The notes under the pieces: generated by a model
The model's input: only the letters and a program-made list of their open reading frames with translations
Told to the model about the DNA's origin: nothing
Database searches by the model: none
Made by a program: the position numbers and the translations under genes
In this document: piece by piece, positions 1 to 5,592 of the stretch
Position numbering within the stretch: position 1 is the first letter of the stretch
Layout of the letters: every line of letters begins with the position of its first letter
Assembly (NCBI GenBank): GCA_009845505.1
Contig: VXZL01000051.1
Coordinates: 1 to 5,592, forward strand
Length of the DNA stretch: 5,592 nt
From: Candidatus Poribacteria bacterium
GTDB lineage: Bacteria; Poribacteria; WGA-4E; WGA-3G
Direction of reading: 5' to 3'

Positions 1-1548
1 GATTTGTTGGCTCGGATACGCGGCGGCTTTCAAGCCATCTAAAATTGGGACAGTCCTCATAGGTCCGACTAAAATGACCAGATCACAGACATCGGCGGCG
101 TGTTCACCAAGTTTCTTATTTTTCTCGTACTCCATCTCACCGAGTTCTACCATACCGGGTGTCACCAAGACCTTTTTTCCGTTTCCAATCTCAGAGAGCA
201 CCTCAAGCGCTGCCTTCGCGCCGACAGGATTGGCGTTGAAACTATCGTCAATGATTGTTATACCCCCGGCACCAGATGCCAACTGTAAACGATGTGGTAC
301 AGGTTCAACCTTTGCAATTGCTGTGCGAATCTCTTCAAGGGTCATTCCACACGCTATCGCAACTACCATTGCGGCAAGGATATTAGATACGTTATGCCTA
401 CCTAAAAGTTGCGTGCGAATCTCTACTTCGGTAGCCTTCTGGGTATTGACTGATGCATGCACCGTAAAAGCGAGTCCGTCGTTGGTGTGTCGAATGTTGG
501 TAGCAGTTAGCTGCGGGTGTTCAGAAACCTCAACCTTGGAAGGCTCTGTAGCATAGCGGGACACCGGATTGCCGCCCTCTTCCCGCTTATTAGCAAGTTT
601 AGCACAGATCTCGTTGTCACAATTGAAGACTGCAAGGCCACCGGATGGCAGCGACTCAATCAGCTCATATTTTGTCTTGGCTATATTCTCTACGCTTTTA
701 AACCGCTCCAAGTGTTGGGGACCGACAGCTGTGAGAATGCCAATTTGGGGTGAGGCTAAATTGCACAACTCGCGGATGTCGCCACGCTTATAGGCACCCA
801 TCTCGACGACAAATACTTCGTGTTCAGGAGCAAGTTGCCCGCGAATGACTTTGCAGATACCCATTGGCGTGTTGTAACTATCGGGAGTCATTAAAGTGTT
901 AAATTTTTCGGACAAAATTCGATGCAAAATATACTTTGTACTCGTCTTGCCGTAACTTCCAGTAATTCCAATAACCTTGGGATTAAACGCTTTAATCCGT
1001 TTCCTTGCCGAAAAGAGATATGCCTCATTTATCGTCCGTTCCAAAGGATAGATAAGCAGGTTCGCGAATGTTAAATTGATCACGCTCACCTCACTAAACA
1101 GGAAGGCTGCGACGCGCCAAGGGCTCTCCTTTATTGTGAGGACAATCACGACCGCCAAACCAATAAGGAGAACGATTGATAGTCCGAACACCCGTTTCGC
1201 GCGTGCTGTATAAACGAGAGGCTTTTTCGCCGCAACGTTCTCTCGGCGTGTGAGCATATAAATTTGGAATCCACTCCAAGCGATACACACGCCTGGGAAG
1301 AACCAAGTGCTGTGATACTGTGGATACAGTGCAGATATAACGCCGGTAAGAATCAGTAAGCCCCCGACGATGAGAATCTCTCTGATCTCAAAGCAGTTTT
1401 TCAGATGCTGCCCCATCCACTTCAGGTATCGACCTGTTTTATAACCGTCGAGTTGAAGTATATGAAGTCCACGTGCTGTTCTGATGATCGCTCTCGCGAC
1501 ACAAGTTAATATTACGAAGTAGAAAAACGTGGTATTTATTGTCTCCAT
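1..1548 (-). CDS. murF: MurF-family ligase with membrane-spanning N-terminal region, 3' partial
   Basis: Probable UDP-MurNAc-tripeptide:D-Ala-D-Ala ligase, or a close relative acting on a cell-wall precursor. 516 residues are visible; the C-terminal end is off the left edge. Residues 1-190 are not the soluble MurF N-domain but a hydrophobic region with four or five predicted membrane segments. The ATP-ligase domain then begins at VIGITGSYGKTSTK (192-205, P-loop Lys201), with VVEMGA (247-252), GPQHLERF (276-283) and Lys293 in KTKYEL as the likely carbamylated lysine. GRHNVSNILAA (383-393) and PVPHRLQ (416-422) lead to the C-terminal domain, where DDSFNANP (434-441) and TPGMVELGE (463-471) are MurF-type signatures. 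The ATG at 1548 is the first usable start after an in-frame TGA within the end of the hydrolase gene. Its ribosome-binding site is weak (AAGAG seven bases upstream), so coupling to the hydrolase gene is likely. It occupies the usual murF position after murE. Confidence 0.82.
   Translation of the reverse strand, partial: METINTTFFYFVILTCVARAIIRTARGLHILQLDGYKTGRYLKWMGQHLKNCFEIREILIVGGLLILTGVISALYPQYHSTWFFPGVCIAWSGFQIYMLTRRENVAAKKPLVYTARAKRVFGLSIVLLIGLAVVIVLTIKESPWRVAAFLFSEVSVINLTFANLLIYPLERTINEAYLFSARKRIKAFNPKVIGITGSYGKTSTKYILHRILSEKFNTLMTPDSYNTPMGICKVIRGQLAPEHEVFVVEMGAYKRGDIRELCNLASPQIGILTAVGPQHLERFKSVENIAKTKYELIESLPSGGLAVFNCDNEICAKLANKREEGGNPVSRYATEPSKVEVSEHPQLTATNIRHTNDGLAFTVHASVNTQKATEVEIRTQLLGRHNVSNILAAMVVAIACGMTLEEIRTAIAKVEPVPHRLQLASGAGGITIIDDSFNANPVGAKAALEVLSEIGNGKKVLVTPGMVELGEMEYEKNKKLGEHAADVCDLVILVGPMRTVPILDGLKAAAYPSQQI
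979..1548 (-). other. Membrane-embedded N-terminal module of the MurF-like ligase
   Basis: Residues 1-190 of the ligase. Hydrophobic stretches fall at about 7-22, 58-75, 80-99, 119-139 and 146-168. The last contains Glu153 and is the least certain. Between the first two lies a hydrophilic stretch, LQLDGYKTGRYLKWMGQHLK (31-50), with a Y-x3-RYLKW pattern. From memory, Mur-ligase-like proteins of some Clostridia carry a similar membrane module and motif; that comparison is unverified. The basic linkers RTARG, TRRENVAAKKP and SARKRIKAF would, by the positive-inside rule, lie in the cytoplasm with the catalytic domain. Confidence 0.75.
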
Positions 1549-1564
1549 TTTTTTACTCTTAAAT

Positions 1565-2317
1565 TTAGATTTTCAAGAAACTTGCCACAATCCGGCAAAA
1601 TTGCGGAAACTGGTCGAGATAGGAAAAGTGTCCTGCCTCTTTTAGGACAACCAACCCAGCATCAGGTATCTCTTTCTCCATAATCCGTCCGAAGGACACA
1701 GGTGTATCTTTGTCGTTCTCACCCCAGATTAACAGCGTGGATGCGTCTATCCGAGATAGGAACGGACGTAAGTCTTGATTGACAACCTTCACAAGCGTAG
1801 GGCGCATATCGCCAGCCTCTCGGTAGTCCTTGGACCCTGTGCGCTGAGAAACGGCATTTGCGAGACGATCGCCATACTTTCCAGACCGGCGCAATAACCT
1901 GCCGATTTTTGCTATACCTACACGAAAATAGTACTTCACAGTTCGGGGTGGCTTGATCCCAGCACTATCAACAAGAACAAGTTTATCCACTTTTTCAGGA
2001 TACTCGGCTGAAAGGATGATCGAAATTCTACCGCCGAAGGAGTGTCCGATGAGGTGCGTTTTTGGGACACCAATTTTCTCCAAAAAGGCTGCAACACATT
2101 GCGCATAGTCGGATGTGTTCCATGCTGTTGGAGGCACCTGACTTTCGCCGAAGCCGGGCAAATCCAGGGCGTAGACTTTGTGGGATTGTGCAAGCCATTC
2201 AAAAACCGGCTGGAAACTTGCAGCTTCTCCACCCCAACCGTGTAAGAGGAGGACAACCTTGCCATCCCCCGCGACCTGATATGAAATGTTGAGACCGTTA
2301 ATTTCCGTACGCTGCAT
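1565..2317 (-). CDS. Alpha/beta-hydrolase fold protein, substrate unknown
   Basis: A 250-residue alpha/beta-hydrolase (282 if the TTG at 2413 is used). Numbering here is from the ATG at 2317. The oxyanion-hole motif HGWGG (26-30) follows the strand VVLLL. The nucleophile elbow is GHSFGG with Ser93. The likely catalytic Asp is Asp202 in WGENDKDTP, and the catalytic His is His230 in EAGHFSYLDQFP. The DLPGFGES motif (52-59) is typical of this superfamily. A lid of about 75 residues after strand beta-6 contains a basic segment (GRLLRRSGKYGDR). There is no signal peptide on the 250-residue form, so it is probably cytoplasmic. It sits between murE and the murF-like gene, same strand, ending 16 bases before the latter, so it is probably co-transcribed with cell-wall synthesis. 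Esterase, amidase, peptidase and lipase activities are all possible; the sequence does not decide. The fold and triad are clear, but the function is not. Confidence 0.9.
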   Translation of the reverse strand: MQRTEINGLNISYQVAGDGKVVLLLHGWGGEAASFQPVFEWLAQSHKVYALDLPGFGESQVPPTAWNTSDYAQCVAAFLEKIGVPKTHLIGHSFGGRISIILSAEYPEKVDKLVLVDSAGIKPPRTVKYYFRVGIAKIGRLLRRSGKYGDRLANAVSQRTGSKDYREAGDMRPTLVKVVNQDLRPFLSRIDASTLLIWGENDKDTPVSFGRIMEKEIPDAGLVVLKEAGHFSYLDQFPQFCRIVASFLKI

Positions 2318-2413
2318 CCGTCGCCTACGTCTGGTTTTCCGTGAAATATGCCGTATTGAAAAAACTTCGGAGGTTAGATTTACTAAAGGCAGGACAATCC
2401 ATAGATAGGGCAA
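2318..2413 (-). other. Spacer between murE and the hydrolase, or an N-terminal extension of the hydrolase
   Basis: These 96 bases are in frame with the hydrolase and free of stops. A TTG at 2413-2411 follows the murE TGA directly (TGATTG) and has GGAG (2426-2423) nine bases upstream. If used, it would add 32 residues: a short hydrophobic start (PYLWIVLPLV) and then an arginine-rich stretch with five arginines in a row just before Met33. The alternative ATG at 2317 has AGG (2326-2324) six bases upstream and begins where hydrolases of this type usually begin. I favour the ATG and read this stretch as untranslated leader, but cannot exclude the extension. I see no convincing promoter or terminator in it. 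Confidence 0.5.
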
Positions 2414-3892
2414 TCACAAGGACTCCAAAATATCTGCAGCCACGACCCTATCATCAAAAGGGACTCTTTTGCCGTGAATTTCCTGATAATCTTCATGCCC
2501 CTTCCCCGCAATCACAATGACATCCCCCGATTTTGCCGTTGCGATGGCGTGCTGAATCGCTTCCAGCCTCTCCGAAATACACACATACTTTGCATCATGT
2601 GGCAAATTTGACACAATTTGTGCAATGATTTCATTGGGGTCTTCGGTGCGCGGATTGTCGGAAGTAATCACGCTGTAATCTGCGATTCGGGTTGAAATAT
2701 TCCCCATTTTTGGGCGTTTTCCGTTATCGCGATCACCCCCACATCCGAAGACAGAAATCAGTTTACGTTCCGTGATATGCTTCGCTGCAATCAGAATATT
2801 TTCCAAACCGTCGGGGGTATGTGCATAATCAACGATCACAGCAAAGTCTTGTCCGCGGTCTACGAGTTCAAACCGTCCAGGTACAACAGTCGCAGCGAGA
2901 CCTTCCTGAATCGCCGCAATAGAACAATTATAACGGATGCCAACAGCAATCGCAGCAAGGGCATTGTAAATATTATACTCACCGAGCAACCGAAGCTCCA
3001 CTGGGAATTCGCCAGACGGCGTCAACGCTGTAAACGCCAATCGGTTCCGAGAGAGTTCAACACCTTCGGGGCGTAAATCTGCCTGCAGTCTAAACCCATA
3101 CATTAAACGTTTTAAATCTGCACAAACATGCCAGAAACGTTTTGTTACAGGTAGATCAACATTCAAAACAGCGACCCCGTCATCCCCAAGTTGCTCAAAC
3201 AACATTAATTTCGCTTTGAGGTATTCCTCCATTGTCTGATGATAATCAAGATGGTCCTGTGTAAAATTGGTAAAAATGGCTGTATCGAAAATAAGCCCTG
3301 CAAGTCGCTGCAGCGCCAATCCCTGTGAGGAGGTTTCCATCGTGACGTATTCGACACCTTCTTCAGCGAATTGCTTAAAGAGGGCATGGAGGGCAAAGGC
3401 ATCAGGAGTTGTGAGAAAAGCCGGTAGTTTCTTCTCAGTGCCGTGGGCGTTCGTGTATCGGTGTCCAACAGTTCCGATGAGTGCTACCTTTCGCCCACTC
3501 GCTTTGAGTATCGCATATATGAGATGTGCTGTTGATGTCTTACCGTTTGTGCCCGTAATGCCGATGAGTTTGAGTTGTTTTGCGGGATTTCCGTGCCAAT
3601 TGGCAGCCAGCAAGGAGATTGCGCGTCGCCCGTTAGGTACTTGGACGTATGTAAATTGCTGCGTTGGCACCGTTAGTTCAGCGATCGGTTTTTCACCGAT
3701 AACAACAACCGCTCCCTTCTGAATCGCATCTGAAATAAAGATGTGGCTGTCAACGTTGACACCTTGATAGCAGACAAACGCATTACCACGTTTGACCTGT
3801 CGATTATCACTGACGACACCGGTAATATCAATATCAAGTGGTCCGGTAGTAGCAACAATATTTAATTTGTGGAGCAGCGTGCGAAGTTTCAC
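2414..3892 (-). CDS. murE: UDP-N-acetylmuramoyl-L-alanyl-D-glutamate--2,6-diaminopimelate ligase (MurE)
   Basis: Cytoplasmic ATP-dependent ligase that adds the third amino acid to UDP-MurNAc-L-Ala-D-Glu. It has 492 residues, a normal length for MurE, with all three Mur-ligase domains. The N-terminal uridine-nucleotide region is recognisable from SDNRQVKRGNAF (28-39). The ATP P-loop is GITGTNGKTST (111-121). The substrate loop is METSSQGL (185-192), and Lys228 in YLKAK is the expected carbamylated lysine. GEYNIYNALAA (304-314) and VPGRFE (337-342) mark the central-to-C-terminal linkage. The C-terminal domain has DYAHTPDGLE (355-364), GCGGDRD (383-389), DNPRTEDP (412-419) and GKGHEDYQ (463-470). 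In this family the DNPR motif goes with meso-diaminopimelate rather than lysine, so meso-DAP is the inferred substrate. The start is GTG, chosen because it overlaps the ftsI stop and has a strong ribosome-binding site. One oddity is glutamine at residue 190, where many MurE proteins have histidine (SSH). Confidence 0.97.
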   Translation of the reverse strand: MKLRTLLHKLNIVATTGPLDIDITGVVSDNRQVKRGNAFVCYQGVNVDSHIFISDAIQKGAVVVIGEKPIAELTVPTQQFTYVQVPNGRRAISLLAANWHGNPAKQLKLIGITGTNGKTSTAHLIYAILKASGRKVALIGTVGHRYTNAHGTEKKLPAFLTTPDAFALHALFKQFAEEGVEYVTMETSSQGLALQRLAGLIFDTAIFTNFTQDHLDYHQTMEEYLKAKLMLFEQLGDDGVAVLNVDLPVTKRFWHVCADLKRLMYGFRLQADLRPEGVELSRNRLAFTALTPSGEFPVELRLLGEYNIYNALAAIAVGIRYNCSIAAIQEGLAATVVPGRFELVDRGQDFAVIVDYAHTPDGLENILIAAKHITERKLISVFGCGGDRDNGKRPKMGNISTRIADYSVITSDNPRTEDPNEIIAQIVSNLPHDAKYVCISERLEAIQHAIATAKSGDVIVIAGKGHEDYQEIHGKRVPFDDRVVAADILESL

Positions 3893-5592
3893 AGCCCACC
3901 TCCTTCCACAGTAAGGTGCTGTTTCGACACTTTTTCTGTTATAGCAGGCGCGTATTGGGAAGTTTTTTGAATCGCAGTACCGAAAAATTCAGTTTGCTTC
4001 AAGTATTGTATTGTCTGGGTGGCAACCTTTTGAAAAAGCGGTCCTGCGATCTGACCACTGAAGCGTGCCCCTTTGGGTTCATCAAGCATGACGATTACCG
4101 AAATCACTGGATTCTCCGCGGGTAAGAACCCCATAAAGGACATAATTTCTTTGCCGAGATATCCCTTGCCATTTGGTTCAGCTTTTTGTGCTGTTCCAGT
4201 CTTTCCAGCGACCCTATAACCTTCAACACGCGCGCGTCGTCCGCTCCCGCCTTCAACAACCCCAACGAGTATGTCTGCCATCTGTCTTGCTATTTCCGGA
4301 CGCAGTACTTGTCGAACTTCAATCGGATACATCTTTTTAAAAACTTTCCCACTATTGTCTCGAATTTCTCGTGTAATGTATGGACGGAGGAGTTTACCAT
4401 CGTTGGCAATGACATTCAATGCGCTCACCATCTGAAGCGGTGTCACCATAATTCCTTGTCCAAAAGGCACGGCTCCGAGCGAATGGGTGTCCCAACGCTT
4501 GACTGCAAAAAGGCTCCCACTGTGTTCATAGGGAAGATCAACCCCTGTTGTTTTCCCAAAGCCGTAACTCTCAATGTAAGTAGCAAAGTTCTCATGTCCC
4601 AACTGCTTCACAACTTTAATCATCCCAATATTACTGGATTTGTGTAGTACCTCCTCTAAGGTCAGCCATCCTTTTGCTGAAACATCTCGGATAATTCTAC
4701 CGTTCGAGAGTCGATAGCGTCCATTTTCACAAAAAACTGTCGACTCAGATGTCATGATCCTTTCATTGAGGACAGCAGAGGAAGCGATAATTTTAAAAAT
4801 CGATCCGGGTTCATACGCGAACCAGACCCCGATATTCCGTTTAGCCTCCTCATTGGCACGTGCGTAGGTATTCAGATCGTAAGATGGGTAGCTCGCAAGT
4901 GCCAATACTTCTGCCGTCTTTGATGCCAAGACGATGACTGTCCCGCGTGGTGCGTTCCACTGCTGACAAGCTGCAGCTAACTCCTTTTCAGCGACATATT
5001 GAACGTACTCGTCAAGTGTTAAAACGACACTGTATCCGTAATCACTCGTGGAATTGCCATCAGTTAATAAGTTTATCGGTTCATTGCGAGCCAAAGCTGC
5101 GCGATGGGCGGCTTGCCGTGCCTGCGCATTTAGCAGATAATTGTTGTATTGGTATTCAATACCTTCACCCATATTCTGGTCGTTCATATGACCAATGACC
5201 TGAGCGGCGAGAGCGTCTTTAGGATAGGATCGCTTCTGTTCAACTTCATATTTTATACCGCGAATATCCTTCTCAATCGCGCGAATCTCATCAAGCCGTC
5301 CGTAATCAAGGCCCTTCTTTAGCCAGACAAACCGCTTATCCTTTCGACGGAGTTGGGAAAGCAGTTCTGCCTCGGGCACCCCTAAAACTGGCACCAACTT
5401 TTGTGCAGCTGTGAGTGGATCCATCTTCATATATTTTGGATCGGCATAGACAGACAAACTATGGCGACTGAGTGCTAAAACGTTTCCGTGTCTATCCAGA
5501 ATCTTTCCACGTTTTATCTCTGCTGTACGGGGAGAAAGCCAGTCTTGTTCATTCGATTCCCGCTGTAAATCACCACCAGAGATCTGAATCTT
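3889..5592 (-). CDS. ftsI: FtsI-type class B penicillin-binding protein (septal peptidoglycan transpeptidase), 5' partial
   Basis: A D,D-transpeptidase that cross-links stem peptides at the division septum, acting outside the membrane and anchored by an N-terminal helix. The frame is open to the right edge, giving 567 visible residues; the start and the expected transmembrane anchor lie outside. The TTG at 5457 is not the start, because the conserved class B motif RGKILDRHG (visible residues 28-36) lies upstream of it. The dimerisation/pedestal domain fills about residues 28-180 and the transpeptidase domain about 185-530. All three active-site motifs are present: SIFK with nucleophile Ser264 and Lys267, SSN at 319-321, and KTG at 464-466 in AGKTGTAQK. 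A tail of about 36 residues follows, with no PASTA repeats. The gene is first in the visible order, overlaps murE by four bases, and its last codons carry the murE ribosome-binding site. This position next to murE favours FtsI over the elongation protein PBP2/MrdA. Confidence 0.95.
   Translation of the reverse strand, partial: KIQISGGDLQRESNEQDWLSPRTAEIKRGKILDRHGNVLALSRHSLSVYADPKYMKMDPLTAAQKLVPVLGVPEAELLSQLRRKDKRFVWLKKGLDYGRLDEIRAIEKDIRGIKYEVEQKRSYPKDALAAQVIGHMNDQNMGEGIEYQYNNYLLNAQARQAAHRAALARNEPINLLTDGNSTSDYGYSVVLTLDEYVQYVAEKELAAACQQWNAPRGTVIVLASKTAEVLALASYPSYDLNTYARANEEAKRNIGVWFAYEPGSIFKIIASSAVLNERIMTSESTVFCENGRYRLSNGRIIRDVSAKGWLTLEEVLHKSSNIGMIKVVKQLGHENFATYIESYGFGKTTGVDLPYEHSGSLFAVKRWDTHSLGAVPFGQGIMVTPLQMVSALNVIANDGKLLRPYITREIRDNSGKVFKKMYPIEVRQVLRPEIARQMADILVGVVEGGSGRRARVEGYRVAGKTGTAQKAEPNGKGYLGKEIMSFMGFLPAENPVISVIVMLDEPKGARFSGQIAGPLFQKVATQTIQYLKQTEFFGTAIQKTSQYAPAITEKVSKQHLTVEGGGL
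3898..3905 (-). promoter_or_regulatory. Shine-Dalgarno for murE inside the end of ftsI
   Basis: On the minus strand AAGGAGGT is followed by five bases (GGGCT) and then the GTG start of murE at 3892-3890. The site lies within the last ftsI codons (encoding EGGG), and the ftsI stop overlaps the start as GTGA. It supports the GTG as the true murE start and suggests translational coupling of the two genes. Confidence 0.85.

Noticed and set aside
74..556. 160-codon open frame on the plus strand
   Set aside because: It is antisense to the catalytic domain of the MurF-like ligase. The translation is serine/alanine/threonine-rich with no family motif, as expected of a shadow frame.
1094..1306. 70-codon minus-strand frame
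   Set aside because: It overlaps the membrane region of the MurF-like gene in another frame. The real frame is continuous from 1548 to the left edge and gives clear family motifs.
1549..1564. Possible terminator or regulatory site between the hydrolase and the MurF-like gene
   Set aside because: Only 16 A-rich bases with no stem; they hold no more than a weak ribosome-binding site.
1936..2265. 109-codon minus-strand frame
   Set aside because: It lies inside the hydrolase gene in another frame, and the hydrolase frame carries the catalytic motifs.
2318..2413. Internal promoter before the hydrolase
   Set aside because: I found no pair of -35 and -10 like hexamers with good spacing. The short inverted repeat TTAG-TAAAT-CTAA is too small to be meaningful.
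3267..3722. 151-codon plus-strand frame
   Set aside because: Antisense to the ATP-binding and substrate region of murE; no recognisable motif and no plausible ribosome-binding context noticed.
4186..4647. 153-codon plus-strand frame
   Set aside because: Antisense to the ftsI transpeptidase domain, whose strand has the SSN and KTG motifs; no independent evidence for a gene.
5455..5457. TTG as the start of ftsI
   Set aside because: The frame continues upstream to the window edge and encodes the conserved RGKILDRHG motif of class B penicillin-binding proteins, so the start lies outside the window.

Overview
The window is a piece of a division and cell-wall (dcw) cluster. Every gene I can support lies on the minus strand, so transcription runs from high to low coordinates. 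In that order it holds: a class B penicillin-binding protein of the FtsI type (5' end outside the window), murE, an alpha/beta-hydrolase that is not a standard dcw member, and a MurF-family ligase with an unusual membrane-embedded N-terminus (3' end outside the window). Plus-strand open frames are antisense shadows of these genes.

Layout: ftsI occupies 5592-3889 and overlaps murE (3892-2414) by four bases in a GTGA junction, with a near-perfect Shine-Dalgarno inside the last ftsI codons. After the murE stop there are either 96 bases of spacer before an ATG (2317) or an immediately adjacent TTG start (2413) for the alpha/beta-hydrolase, which ends at 1565. The murF-like gene starts 16 bases later at 1548 and runs off the left edge. 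I see no terminator, no convincing promoter, no RNA gene, no repeat array and no mobile element. There is no gene-free stretch longer than 100 bases. The set reads as one polycistronic unit.

How the genes fit together: MurE adds the third stem-peptide residue to UDP-MurNAc-L-Ala-D-Glu, and its DNPR motif points to meso-diaminopimelate. A MurF-type enzyme would then add D-Ala-D-Ala. FtsI cross-links the finished peptides at the septum. The hydrolase has an intact catalytic triad but no assignable substrate. The most notable point is that the ligase in the murF position lacks the usual soluble N-terminal UDP-substrate-binding domain. It has about 190 residues with four or five predicted transmembrane segments instead, while its ATP-binding and C-terminal MurF signatures are intact.

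Organism: a bacterium with meso-DAP peptidoglycan, moderate GC by eye, and non-ATG starts (GTG for murE, possibly TTG for the hydrolase). The sequences are not close to E. coli or Bacillus subtilis versions. An uncultivated or little-studied phylum (Poribacteria-like, for example) is possible, but this is a low-confidence impression that the window cannot settle.
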